Shown piece by piece: positions 8,562 through 17,150 of a stretch of 64,000 bases of DNA; the stretch's first letter is position 1, and each line of letters starts with the position of its first letter. A model generated the notes under the pieces. It did no database searches, was not told the origin of the DNA, and was given only the letters and a program-made list of their open reading frames with translations. Location: the NCBI GenBank assembly GCA_011525685.1, contig WYBW01000009.1:16135-80134 (forward strand), read 5' to 3'. The stretch comes from Verrucomicrobiia bacterium. GTDB lineage: Bacteria; Verrucomicrobiota; Verrucomicrobiia; Limisphaerales; JADLHS01. The position numbers were made by a program, and so were the translations under genes.

Positions 8562-9557
8562 CTATTTGCCCAACAACTCCGCCACCAACGCCCGCTCTTC
8601 CTTGAGTTCGTTCTCGGTGATGGCGATTTTGCCGCGGCTGAATTCATTGAGCGGCACGCCCTGAACGATCTCCCATGACTTTCCGTTGCTGCGGATGGGG
8701 TAGCTGAACAACAAACCCTTCTCAATGCCGTAGCTGCCGTCCGAGCAGATGGCCACGCTGTTCCAATCGCCGGCGGGCGTGGGGTTGACGAGCGAGCGCA
8801 CCGTGTCAATGGCGGCGTTGGCCGCGCTGGCCGCGCTGGAGGCTCCGCGCGCCTTGATGATGGCCGCACCGCGCTGCTGCACGGTCGTGATGAAATCCTT
8901 CTCCAGCCATTCGGTGTGCTTGATGATGTCGGTCACCGGTCGGGTGCCGATCCTCGCGTTGAAGAAATCGGGGAACATCGTTGAACTGTGATTGCCCCAG
9001 ATGGCCAGATTGGTCACCGCCGTGATGTCCACGCTGGCTTTCTTCGCGAGTTGCGCCTTGGCCCGGTTCTCGTCGAGGCGCGTCATGGCGAAGAACCGGT
9101 CGCGCGGGACGTTGGGGGCGTTGTTCATGCAAATCAGGGCGTTGGTGTTGCAAGGATTGCCGACGACGAGCACACGGACGTCACTGGCGGCGTGTTGCTG
9201 GATGGCCTTGCCTTGGCCGACGAAAATCCTGCCATTCGCCCCGAGCAGGTCCTTGCGTTCCATGCCCGCCTTGCGCGGCGCGGCGCCGACCAGCAGACAC
9301 CAGTTCACCCCCTTGAAGCCTTCGTCGAGATTGCCCGTGGCCACGATGCCCTTGAGCAACGGGAAGGCGCAGTCCTCGATCTCCATCACCGTGCCCTTGA
9401 GCTTCTCGAGAATTTCCGGCACGTCCACTTCGATCAGATGCAGGATGACCGGTTGGTTGGGGCCGAAAACCTCACCGGAGGCGATGCGGAACAACAGGGA
9501 ATAGCCGATCTGGCCGGCGGCACCGGTAACGGCGACACGAATGGGGTTTGCGCTCAT
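8562..9557 (-). CDS. mdh: Malate dehydrogenase
   Basis: 331 residues, NAD(P)-dependent malate dehydrogenase of the longer family that includes chloroplast-like and many bacterial enzymes; it interconverts malate and oxaloacetate in the TCA cycle. Rossmann loop [19 protein letters not shown] at the N-terminus; NAD/substrate segment [15 protein letters not shown] with its substrate-binding arginines; NPCNTNALI; substrate/catalytic region [14 protein letters not shown]; and active-site [13 protein letters not shown] with the catalytic His. The ATG at 9557 matches the expected N-terminus ([15 protein letters not shown]). It is complete, with a length typical for the family. Confidence 0.95.
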   Translation of the reverse strand: MSANPIRVAVTGAAGQIGYSLLFRIASGEVFGPNQPVILHLIEVDVPEILEKLKGTVMEIEDCAFPLLKGIVATGNLDEGFKGVNWCLLVGAAPRKAGMERKDLLGANGRIFVGQGKAIQQHAASDVRVLVVGNPCNTNALICMNNAPNVPRDRFFAMTRLDENRAKAQLAKKASVDITAVTNLAIWGNHSSTMFPDFFNARIGTRPVTDIIKHTEWLEKDFITTVQQRGAAIIKARGASSAASAANAAIDTVRSLVNPTPAGDWNSVAICSDGSYGIEKGLLFSYPIRSNGKSWEIVQGVPLNEFSRGKIAITENELKEERALVAELLGK

Positions 9558-9929
9558 GGTATCTTGAATCGTTGAATTCTCAGTTCGTCAAGTCGGCGAG
9601 ACAATAGAAGGAAGGACGACTCAAGTCACGTCCAGACTTGAGCGGCGATTCCCTCAACCGCTCACAACCCAATCGGATGCCACGCCTTGGTGAACGCGCC
9701 ATCACGAATTGAACGCAACGCGTGCCGCCAAGCAAACCCAGAAAAGACTGAGAAAACGCGCGAGAGATGATGGCAGGAGTTTTACGCGAATGGTTGTATC
9801 GGTTAACGCTGAGTTGCTGCTCTCTATCAGGGGACGAGTGCGGCAAGAAACACTTGCGCACACAATGCTCGGCGCGTCCCCGGCATTGGGAGCAGACAAC
9901 GGTGTGTTGATCTGCGCGTTCATCTCTAC
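9558..9929. other. Intergenic region, nothing recognised
   Basis: About 370 bases between mdh and the duplicated thrS 3' fragment. No gene, hairpin array or known repeat was recognised. Thr-tRNA synthetase genes are often followed by infC, but no initiation factor 3 sequence is visible here. Confidence 0.5.
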
Positions 9930-10489
9930 GCCCTTCGCTCCCGAATACTCGCCAGAATGTCCGCCACGACCTCCCCCTTCGGCTTCGCGCCTTGCGGGCC
10001 GCCGTGGTGCAGGCGCACGGAAACGTTGCCGGCTTCCATGTCCTTCGGGCCAATGACCAGCATCGTGTGGACGCGCAGTTGTTCCGCGTTGGCAATCTTC
10101 GCCTTGAACGGCGTGGCGCTGAAATCTGAATCCACGCGCACCATGTTCGCGCGCAGTTCGGCCACGATGGGCTGGGCGTAGTTGATCAACGCCTCGTCGT
10201 CGTTGAGCGTGATGACGCGCACCTGATCCGGCGCGAGCCAGAGCGGGAAGTTGCCCGCGTAATGCTCGATGAGGAAGCCGATGAAACGCTCGTGCGTGCC
10301 CAGCGGCGCGCGATGGATGCACAACGGCGTCTTGTTCGAGTTGTCCTTGTCGCGGTAGGTCAGGCCGAACTTGGCGGGCACGGCGAAGTCCACCTGGTTC
10401 GTGGCGATGGTGAATTCGCGGCCGATGGCGCTCCACACCTGCACGTCAATCTTCGGCCCGTAGAACGCCGCCTCGCTGGCGACCTCCAC
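9926..10489 (-). pseudogene. Duplicated 3' fragment of thrS
   Basis: A truncated copy of the threonyl-tRNA synthetase C-terminus: motif 3 region (IHRAPLGTHERFIGFLIEHYAG) and the anticodon-binding domain to the stop. Bases 9930-10489 match 14996-15555 with about 17 mismatches by eye in 560. The match breaks abruptly at 10489. The sequence beyond belongs to the surface-protein gene, which reads in the same direction and ends 9 bases before the fragment. A GTG at 10489 could open a 187-residue frame, but motifs 1 and 2 are missing, so it cannot be an active synthetase. It could encode a free anticodon-binding-domain protein; more likely it is a duplication scar. Confidence 0.85.
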
Positions 10490-10497
10490 TTCTTACA

Positions 10498-13400
10498 TTA
10501 CTGCACAAACAATTGGTAAAAGCGTTTCGCCTGCGGCGCGGTGCTTGGATCCTTCCAAACCGCAAGGCCGTCGGAGTCGAAGCTGAAGTCCTCAATTGGC
10601 GTATCAGTCCAGTTCAATAAATCCTCCGACGTGCTCATGTAATAGGAACGATTTGGCAAATATGGAAAATGGATGGTGACCCCACCTTGTCCAAGCATCT
10701 GCATGTGGACAAACAGACAACTGGAAGGATCATTCGGATCAGTTCCGAGAAGAAATTCATTGCGATTGCTCAGGCCATCTCCGTCCCAATCTCCATCGAG
10801 GTCGTTTGGCCCCGTGCCGGGCAAGAGCGGACTGATGCCGAAGTGCTGCGTCGCCCAAGCGTCTTGGATTCCATCTCCATCCAAATCTTCCGATTGAAAG
10901 TCCGTCGCGATGATGGACGTGCCGGTGTTGTCTATGCGGAATGATGCCAGGCGATCACTGGTAAGGAGACGCTGGCCAAAGACGACATTCGAAAAAGTGG
11001 ATGCGATGCTCCCACATTGAATTAGAACGAAGCTTTGTGAATTGGAGACAGCCACGCCTGGATCGATGGAAATTCGCAGATTCCCAGCCAACGAAATGCT
11101 CCCGGTGACGGTGAGGGAACTGTTTTGCGGAGAGCCCGGCGCACCGGCAATGGAGAGGGCGAGTTCGGACGTGGGATCGAACACAAGATTGCTCTGAATC
11201 GTGATCGTCGAAGGCCGAAATACCCCGCGGTTGGTAACCGGCCCGATGATGACCCCGCTCCCGATCAATCTTGCGTAGCGGCGGACTTCAAGCCCGCTAC
11301 GACAGATGTTCGTGCCGCCAAGCAGCTTTAAGGTGGCAAGGTTTGTCCCATCCCCAATCCGGAGGGGAATACCGGTGGACAGGTCGCAGGCTGCCCATTC
11401 AGCATTGCCCGCGCGGATATTGAGGGCGGAGGTGGCGGCACTACCAGCGGTCACCTTGTCGGCGCGGAGCAATCCATTATTCAGATCAAGTGGCCCGTTC
11501 ACGGTCAGGTTGGCAGTGCCAGCACTGTTGGTCACAAACAGTTGTCCGGATTGGATCGTCAACGCGGCCCGACCGAAGGTTGAGCTGCTCAACGACAAAG
11601 ACGGAGATACAATTGAAGCCTTGCTGCTGACAACGACACGATTGGTAGCAAACGAAGAGAACGCTGCGCTGATGGTCAAGCCGCCGGTCAGCTTCCACAA
11701 GCTGCCTTCGCCAGAAATGTCTGCCGTTGAGCCCGAGAATGCATTCAAGACTCCATTGCTGGTGAAAAGATTTGCGCCGCTGGAAACTAGTAACCGGGAC
11801 CGCGAACCCGACAGGACGATTTGAGTTGAACAATTCGCAACCGCGCTAACGCCTGCCAATGAGACGAGGGCACTCGATCCGCTGGCTAGGATTTGCGAAC
11901 CAGAGAAGACACCCCCGGTTTGGACGAGAAACTGATTTTGGCTGCCGGCCACGGTCAGACCATTTGTGGCCATGCAGCTTGCGCCCGCGCCATTCAACAA
12001 CAGGCGATTGTTGTTGCCGCTGCTTCCACCGATGGTGGCCGAACTGGCGAGCAGCTTGCCGCCATATTCCACGAGCAGTTGGTTTTGTGAACCGCCCGCC
12101 CCGACCGAGATGGCATTGGGAGTCAACCAGGTTGAGCCGCTTCCGGATACCGTGGCGCTGGCGTTCGAGCTTGCCGAATCAAACCCCACGTGGCTCGTGC
12201 CGCCCGTATCGTCGCGGAACAATCCTCCCTGCTCCACCCGAAACCCTCCGGAAGTCAGAGTCACCGACGCTGAAGAATCTGCCATGAACATGCCGCCACC
12301 CTGACCGATCACGAGCTGCTGACTCTGCCAACCACTCCCCGTCCCCATCCGAAGTCGCTCATACCCTCCCGATCCGGCCGCAAAGGTCTGGGAAACGACC
12401 GGTGCGTTTGTGGACCGTATCAACTCCAGCCCCAGCGCACCCGCAAGTCCCGCTGGCGGCGTTACTGGTGCGGTTGGCGTGTCGAGATAGGTCACCCAGC
12501 CGTCTTGAAACATTATGATCCCGCTTGGCACGGTGCCGTCGTTGTTGGGAATGATTCCGCCGCCCGCAATGACAAGTTTTCCGCCGTCTGATGTGATGGA
12601 ACTTGCCTGAACCGAAATGCCAGCGGGCACGACAATATCCGTCGCCGGTAAATGAAGCCCGCCGGTGAACAGAAGGAAACCCTGCGAGCCCTGGAAACTG
12701 GACGTCTCGGACAAAGCAACCGGGCCGACGAATCGCAGAGTGCTGTTGCTGAGGATGATGTGGCCGCGATTTGTAAGCGTGCCGGTGATGGTGCCGTCGG
12801 TATTCGTCGCTGCCAAAGCCGAATTGGTTTCAATCAAGATTCCCCCGGCCTGTATCGCCGAAGTGCCTCCATTAAGAATCAACCCTGACCACGTTGAAGC
12901 ATCGTTTCCACGGAATACCAAGGACGCCACCGACGCATTGGTGGCCTGGATCAACTGTAGAAAGGTTGAGCCGGAACGCTGAATCCGCCCCAAGTAATTC
13001 GGATTGCTTAAATCCAATTCAGCAGCGGTGGCGTTCCGAAAGGAAATCGTCGTGTCTGTGGTGGCGATGGCATTGCTGGTTATGCTTGGTGTTCCTGAAG
13101 CGAATTCCAAGGTTGCTCCATTCACCAAAACCGTTGACGCGGGGGCCGTGCAATTGCTCGTTTGGAGTGTCGCTGCGTTACTCACCACGAGCGCTCCGCC
13201 TGTGCCAACGACGAGGTTCGGGGTAAGAAAACGGGAAGCAGGTCCGCTTAGAATCAGCAAACCCGAACTCCCCGGCAAAGCGCTTATGCTCGCAGCATCA
13301 GCCTGGACCAAACCGCTGTTGACGCGAAGCGTTCCGCTTCCGGCACCGCCAACAACGAGCGTTGCTGTTTGTGAAGCATTTGTCACAAACGCCCGCCCGC

Positions 13401-14841
13401 CGGTCATCGTCACATTGCCGACGTCCCCGGCGAACACGCCAAGTTGCCATCCTCCGAGTTGTAATTCGCCGTTCAAAGAACCGATGATGGTATTCGCGCT
13501 TCCCGCGCGAAGCTCTCCCGCATCCAAATTGCCATGATGCCCCACGTAGAAGTTACCGAACGTTTGAATCACGGCGCTCGTTCCGCCAATCATGTTCAAC
13601 TGATCGATTGAGCCACTTCCCCCCTCAACCCGCAATGTACCCACGTAGAAATTGAGAAGACCGATCCACAGGCTGCCGTCAGCCACATTCAAAAGATTAC
13701 CGGGAGAGCTACCTGTTGAACCATATTGCATGTTGTTTGCCCAGAACTTGGCCCCATTCGTTATTAGAACCAGATTGTCCAAGTTGCCGATACCCCAGAC
13801 CAACCCCACGCCCGCGTAGCCATTGATGTAGAACCACGAATTACTGCCAGTAACGGTAATTCGATTGCCGCCACCGTTGTTCAAAAAATAGGAATCCGGC
13901 CCCGGCTTGAATAGTCCACCATTGGTAATGATCAATGTTTGCTGTCCCGCATGAATTCCGAATTGCATGAGTGCATCGTTGATCCAAGCGCTTCCGGGAT
14001 CAGAAATAACCACCTTGTTGCCTATGCCGTCCGACAAACCCAACTGAACTTGGCGAGTCTGAAACGTTGCGCCGCCGCGAACATTGATTTCATTATAACT
14101 GTAGGCGTCCAAACCAGGGACGGTCAAAAGCGAATTCGAACCGAGGATGTTGAGGCGAGCGCGTTTGACACCGCCCGCCTCCCCGAGCGTCAGCCCCCCG
14201 TAATCGAACTGACCAGTAATGATCCGATTCGTTCCTCCGATCACATTCCAGACGAACAGGTTGCTGGCCGTCGTGCCGAGCGAGACCTTGCTGGCGTTGC
14301 TGACGGTTACGCCTTGCAGCGTCGTCAATTCTCCGTGCCCAAATGTCAGGATGGATCGGGTCCCGTTCGTCGCCAATAATACGTCAGCCACTACGCTGGC
14401 ACCGCGCAAAGCCAGCTCTCCGGTCCCGATACGTCCAATCGACAAAACACCCGCGCCCGCTTCATTCGTCACGATCAAAGAACCGCTGACCGCTGTAACC
14501 CGCGAAGTGGCACCCATCGTCTCGCCAACCCGCCAGGCATTCGTCAACCTCCACAATCCGGCTATGGACTGGGTAACGACCCCGTGGTGGAAGTAGGCTG
14601 CCGAATTTGTTGCGTCAACATCAACGGTGAATGTATATGCGCCGGCGTTCGTGAACACAACATCATCCGGGGCAGCCGGAGTACCGTTCGGCGACCAGTT
14701 TGAGTGGGCGGAATAAACTCCGCCCGTCGAATTCGTCCAGTATGAAATCCCCGCCCCCGCTTTGATTGCAGACATTGCCCAGAAAAGTGAAAACAAAACC
14801 AGCTTCAAAAGGCATCCGGCACGAAGAGATAGCTCGTTCAT
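10498..14841 (-). CDS. Giant secreted beta-strand-repeat surface protein
   Basis: 1447 residues with an N-terminal signal peptide (LKLVLFSLFWAMSAIKAGAG). The body is rich in Gly, Ser, Thr, Asn and Val, with recurring short strands such as VTGSNSWFYIN, LRVNSGLVQ, LLVEYGGKLL and FLVQTGGVFSG, typical of autotransporter-associated beta-helix repeats in Verrucomicrobia. The C-terminus has calcium-binding, thrombospondin-type-3-like repeats (DLDGDGIQDAW, DLDGDWDGDGLSNRNEF, GTDPNDPSS) and a final beta-rich domain. It is probably exported and cell-surface bound or extracellular. No enzymatic domain was recognised. It sits between two direct copies of the thrS 3' end, so it was probably brought in by a duplication or insertion event. 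Around residues 1180-1190 the string CRSGLEVRRYA is encoded by a short palindrome at 11275-11300. Confidence 0.8.
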   Translation of the reverse strand: MNELSLRAGCLLKLVLFSLFWAMSAIKAGAGISYWTNSTGGVYSAHSNWSPNGTPAAPDDVVFTNAGAYTFTVDVDATNSAAYFHHGVVTQSIAGLWRLTNAWRVGETMGATSRVTAVSGSLIVTNEAGAGVLSIGRIGTGELALRGASVVADVLLATNGTRSILTFGHGELTTLQGVTVSNASKVSLGTTASNLFVWNVIGGTNRIITGQFDYGGLTLGEAGGVKRARLNILGSNSLLTVPGLDAYSYNEINVRGGATFQTRQVQLGLSDGIGNKVVISDPGSAWINDALMQFGIHAGQQTLIITNGGLFKPGPDSYFLNNGGGNRITVTGSNSWFYINGYAGVGLVWGIGNLDNLVLITNGAKFWANNMQYGSTGSSPGNLLNVADGSLWIGLLNFYVGTLRVEGGSGSIDQLNMIGGTSAVIQTFGNFYVGHHGNLDAGELRAGSANTIIGSLNGELQLGGWQLGVFAGDVGNVTMTGGRAFVTNASQTATLVVGGAGSGTLRVNSGLVQADAASISALPGSSGLLILSGPASRFLTPNLVVGTGGALVVSNAATLQTSNCTAPASTVLVNGATLEFASGTPSITSNAIATTDTTISFRNATAAELDLSNPNYLGRIQRSGSTFLQLIQATNASVASLVFRGNDASTWSGLILNGGTSAIQAGGILIETNSALAATNTDGTITGTLTNRGHIILSNSTLRFVGPVALSETSSFQGSQGFLLFTGGLHLPATDIVVPAGISVQASSITSDGGKLVIAGGGIIPNNDGTVPSGIIMFQDGWVTYLDTPTAPVTPPAGLAGALGLELIRSTNAPVVSQTFAAGSGGYERLRMGTGSGWQSQQLVIGQGGGMFMADSSASVTLTSGGFRVEQGGLFRDDTGGTSHVGFDSASSNASATVSGSGSTWLTPNAISVGAGGSQNQLLVEYGGKLLASSATIGGSSGNNNRLLLNGAGASCMATNGLTVAGSQNQFLVQTGGVFSGSQILASGSSALVSLAGVSAVANCSTQIVLSGSRSRLLVSSGANLFTSNGVLNAFSGSTADISGEGSLWKLTGGLTISAAFSSFATNRVVVSSKASIVSPSLSLSSSTFGRAALTIQSGQLFVTNSAGTANLTVNGPLDLNNGLLRADKVTAGSAATSALNIRAGNAEWAACDLSTGIPLRIGDGTNLATLKLLGGTNICRSGLEVRRYARLIGSGVIIGPVTNRGVFRPSTITIQSNLVFDPTSELALSIAGAPGSPQNSSLTVTGSISLAGNLRISIDPGVAVSNSQSFVLIQCGSIASTFSNVVFGQRLLTSDRLASFRIDNTGTSIIATDFQSEDLDGDGIQDAWATQHFGISPLLPGTGPNDLDGDWDGDGLSNRNEFLLGTDPNDPSSCLFVHMQMLGQGGVTIHFPYLPNRSYYMSTSEDLLNWTDTPIEDFSFDSDGLAVWKDPSTAPQAKRFYQLFVQ
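11275..11300 (+). repeat. Short palindrome in frame in the surface protein gene
   Basis: GTAGCGG at the left and CCGCTAC at the right form an inverted repeat around a GACTTCAAG centre. It resembles the GTAGCG-bounded palindromes elsewhere but has a different stem. On the coding strand it gives CRSGLEVRRYA between GGTNI and RLIGSG. Confidence 0.5.
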
Positions 14842-14864
14842 ACACGAACAAGTCTACTCCCGGA

Positions 14865-14961
14865 CAGGCTGTTGAAAACGCCTTTTTTCGAGTTAAAAAG
14901 CCATGTGCCCCCAATGATTTTGAGGGTCAATTCTTCAAAACACGCCCTTTTCAAGAGCCTG
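14865..14961. mobile_element. Possible MITE-like inverted-repeat unit
   Basis: CAGGCTGTTGAAAACGCC at 14865 is matched in inverse orientation by a sequence ending at 14961 whose reverse complement reads CAGGCTCTTGAAAAGGGC. The two arms, each about 25 bases and imperfect, enclose about 45 bases with no coding capacity. The unit lies just upstream of the surface-protein start and 34 bases from the thrS duplication. It could be a non-autonomous element or simply a hairpin. Confidence 0.4.
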
Positions 14962-14988
14962 CTGACTCTTGCGGGATAAAGCGTGGAA

Positions 14989-16089
14989 TCAACCTGCCCT
15001 TCGCTCCCGAATACTCGCCAGAATCTCCGCCACGACCTCCCCCTTCGGCTTCGCGCCTTGCGGGCCGCCGTGGTGCAGACGCACCGAGACGTTGCCGGCC
15101 TCCATGTCCTTCGGGCCAATGACCAGCATCGTGTGGACGCGCAGTTGTTCCGCGTTGGCAATCTTCGCCTTGAACGGCGTGGCGCTGAAATCCGAATCCA
15201 CGCGCACCATGTTCGCGCGAAGTTCGTTCACGATGGGCTTGGCGTAGTTGATCAACGCTTCGTCGTCGTTGAGCGTGATGACGCGCACCTGATCCGGCGC
15301 GAGCCAGAGCGGGAAGTTGCCCGCGTAATGCTCGATGAGGAAGCCGATGAAACGCTCGTGCGTGCCGAGCGGCGCGCGATGGATGCACAACGGCGTCTTG
15401 TTCGAGTTATCCTTGTCGCGGTAGGTGAGGCCAAACTTGGCGGGCACGGCGAAGTCCACCTGGTTGGTGGCGATGGTGAATTCGCGGCCGATGGCGCTCC
15501 ACACCTGCACGTCAATCTTCGGCCCGTAGAACGCCGCCTCGTTGGCGACCTCCACGTAGTTGATGCCGGATTCGCTCAACACCCGGCGCACCATGTCCTC
15601 GGTCTTCTTCCACAACTCCGGTTCGTTGACGTATTTCTTGCCCATGCCCTCCGGCGACGACGTGCTGAAGCGCATCTGGTATTTCTCCAGGCCAAAGAGC
15701 TTGAAGTATTTCAGATACATGTCGTTCACGGCGCGGAACTCGTCGGCGAACTGCTCCTCGGTGCAATAGATGTGGGCGTCGTTCATGTTGAGCGATCGCA
15801 CGCGCATGAGGCCGAACAACTCGCCGCTCTGCTCGTAGCGGTAGCAGCAGCCGTATTCCGCGAGGCGCAACGGCAGGTCGCGGTAACTGCGCGGTTCAGC
15901 CGCAAAGATGCGGTGATGATGCGGACAGTTCATGGCTTTGAGGTAGTAACTCTCCGCCTCGCCCAGCTTTTTCAATTCCGCGCGCAACTGGGACAACTCG
16001 TTGAACGCGGCGACAATCTCCATCGGCGCGGTGCTCGTTTTAACCGCCTGTTCAACCAACTCAAGTTCGGATTTCGTAATGACAGACAT
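14989..16089 (-). CDS. thrS: Threonyl-tRNA synthetase, C-terminal half
   Basis: 366 residues from the ATG at 16089. It carries the second part of the class II catalytic core and the anticodon-binding domain: SYYLKAMNCPHHH (zinc-ligand Cys), motif 2 with CCYRYEQSGELFGLMRVRSLNMNDAH (second zinc His), FYGPKIDVQ, CIHRAPLGTHERFIGF (third zinc His and motif 3), and the C-terminal domain WLAPDQVRVITL...VLVIGPKDME-like. The editing domain and motif 1 are missing here and are found in a separate gene at 19578-20552. About 45 extra residues precede SYYLKAMN and look like a charged helix (NELSQLRAELKKLGEAE). It starts 16 bases after the hicA stop and is probably cotranscribed with the antitoxin-toxin array. 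A longer frame from 16131 would overlap hicA and is less likely. Confidence 0.85.
   Translation of the reverse strand: MSVITKSELELVEQAVKTSTAPMEIVAAFNELSQLRAELKKLGEAESYYLKAMNCPHHHRIFAAEPRSYRDLPLRLAEYGCCYRYEQSGELFGLMRVRSLNMNDAHIYCTEEQFADEFRAVNDMYLKYFKLFGLEKYQMRFSTSSPEGMGKKYVNEPELWKKTEDMVRRVLSESGINYVEVANEAAFYGPKIDVQVWSAIGREFTIATNQVDFAVPAKFGLTYRDKDNSNKTPLCIHRAPLGTHERFIGFLIEHYAGNFPLWLAPDQVRVITLNDDEALINYAKPIVNELRANMVRVDSDFSATPFKAKIANAEQLRVHTMLVIGPKDMEAGNVSVRLHHGGPQGAKPKGEVVAEILASIRERRAG
14996..15555 (-). repeat. 560-bp duplicated block, copy within thrS C-half
   Basis: Direct copy of 9930-10489 with about 17 mismatches counted by eye. This copy is continuous with the rest of thrS, so it is the parental location; the other copy is truncated. 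The pair flanks the surface-protein gene. Confidence 0.9.
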
Positions 16090-16105
16090 GGAGCGACGAT
16101 TTGCT

Positions 16106-16321
16106 TCAAAGATTTTCCAACAACGCTTCAACGGTAATGCCAGCCTGCTTCAGAATGGACTGCAACGTCTTTGGTTTGATTTCGCGGTGCATGGGCACAC
16201 ACGGATGCAGCGAACCTTTCACGTAATGCCGGTGCGAGCCGGTCTGCCGGACGAATTCAAAACCGAGCCGCTTCAAGGCGCGGCAAACCTCGTCTCCGGA
16301 AAGGTCGCGCGGCAGTTTCAC
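16106..16321 (-). CDS. hicA: HicA-family mRNA interferase toxin
   Basis: 71 residues. HicA/YcfA toxins cleave mRNA through a double-stranded-RNA-binding-like fold. The family pattern is clear: LSGDEVCRALKRLGFEFVRQTGSHRHYVKG with the catalytic His in GSHRHY, then HREIKPKTLQSILKQAGIT. The length is normal. It overlaps the upstream HicB-like gene by 4 bases (ATGA), so antitoxin and toxin are translationally coupled, and the thrS C-half follows 16 bases later. It appears intact. Confidence 0.85.
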   Translation of the reverse strand: MKLPRDLSGDEVCRALKRLGFEFVRQTGSHRHYVKGSLHPCVPMHREIKPKTLQSILKQAGITVEALLENL

Positions 16322-16539
16322 GCGACTGACGCGGACAAAACCGGATCCTGAACGAAATGAAGGCGGATCGGCCAGCGCAACCGTTCGTCACCCTCGTCAA
16401 ACCGGCACTGAACCAAATCGCGGATCATGGCGATCAACTCGTCGAGACTGCTTCCTTGCGTCGCCATTTCCGGCTCATGGCAGACCGCGACGAGCATGTC
16501 GTCGTCCTGTTCGATTTCAAAAACGAGTTCCTTCTTCAT
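16318..16539 (-). CDS. HicB-like antitoxin, cognate to HicA
   Basis: 73 residues. The short HicB-type fold is suggested by FEIEQDDDMLVAVCHEPEMATQGSSLDELIAMIRDLVQCRFDEGDE: a strand with a degraded RNase H-like core, the TQG turn, then the LDEL..MI.D.V..RF helix. There is no C-terminal DNA-binding domain, as in the short HicB forms. It sits directly before hicA with a 4-base overlap and 2 bases after another HicB-like gene. The predicted role is to neutralise HicA and possibly regulate the operon with a partner. Confidence 0.7.
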   Translation of the reverse strand: MKKELVFEIEQDDDMLVAVCHEPEMATQGSSLDELIAMIRDLVQCRFDEGDERLRWPIRLHFVQDPVLSASVA

Positions 16540-16541
16540 AT

Positions 16542-16730
16542 TCAGGCGTAGCGCAGGCGGATGACTTTGGGCCGCTCCGTTTCCTTCTCGAAATGGCAGG
16601 ACACGGCGTCCTTTACCATTGTGCGCAAATCATCCCAATCTTCGCCTTGCGTGAAAAGGCTGTGGCCGAGCGCGCGCGCCCAAAAGCCGCCCTCTTCCGC
16701 TTCACGCACTGCAAAAATGATTTCGCTCAT
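16542..16730 (-). CDS. Second HicB-like antitoxin-type protein
   Basis: 62 residues: MSEIIFAVREAEEGGFWARALGHSLFTQGEDWDDLRTMVKDAVSCHFE. This shows the short HicB/DUF1902-like pattern with the FTQG turn and the W-x-x-L-R-x-x-V-x-x-A-V helix. It is a paralogue of the next gene, which begins 2 bases after its stop. Two antitoxin-like genes in front of one toxin is unusual; either they pair with each other or one has lost its own HicA. Confidence 0.65.
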   Translation of the reverse strand: MSEIIFAVREAEEGGFWARALGHSLFTQGEDWDDLRTMVKDAVSCHFEKETERPKVIRLRYA

Positions 16731-16759
16731 GGCTCAAGCATGTCTGGCCGCACCCAATC

Positions 16760-16975
16760 TTACAAGGCTGCCGTTGGCAACCCGCTCTTGCTGTGTTCAA
16801 GCACCGCAATCGCATCCTCGCGCTTGACTGTGGGAAAGCACTCCAGAAATTCATCCAGCGACAAGTTGTCCTCCAGATACTCGAAGAGCGACTGCACGGG
16901 CACGCGCGTGCCGTGAAACACCGGCGCGCCGCTCATGATCTCCGGATCAACTTCGATGGGCAGATTCGCTTTCAC
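16760..16975 (-). CDS. DUF433 antitoxin-like protein
   Basis: 71 residues with the DUF433 signature: DPEIMSGAPVFHGTRVPVQSLFEYLEDNLSLDEFLECFPTVKREDAIAVLE. DUF433 proteins are helix-turn-helix-like and commonly serve as antitoxins next to DUF5615 PIN-like toxins. No DUF5615 gene follows here; a HicB-like gene starts 29 bases downstream instead. It is the first gene of a five-gene minus-strand run ending in the thrS C-half, so the run's promoter probably lies upstream in 16976-17020. Confidence 0.75.
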   Translation of the reverse strand: MKANLPIEVDPEIMSGAPVFHGTRVPVQSLFEYLEDNLSLDEFLECFPTVKREDAIAVLEHSKSGLPTAAL

Positions 16976-17021
16976 GCGAACAGAATACGAGCAACGCCGC
17001 GAAAAGACAAAGCCGTTTCAA

Positions 17022-17113
17022 GCAGGGCTGCAAGCCCGGCAGACTATAGCCCAGGGCAACGCCCTGGGTGCATCGTCAAAAGAAATCCAAAGCCCTGAAA
17101 GGGCGGCAGAACT
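17022..17113 (+). repeat. Dispersed repeat flanking the restriction remnant, left arm
   Basis: About 92 bases containing GGGCTGCAAGCCC and TAGCCCAGGGCAACGCCCT. The same sequence occurs inverted at 18186-18280, with shared landmarks AGGGCTG, AAGCCC, TAGCCCAGGGCAACGCC, CATCGTCAA, CAAAGCCCTG or CAAGCCCTG, and GGGCG.CAGAA. Confidence 0.8.
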
Positions 17114-17150
17114 CTCGCCAATCAGCCGCCGCCTCGATATTCTCCCCGCC

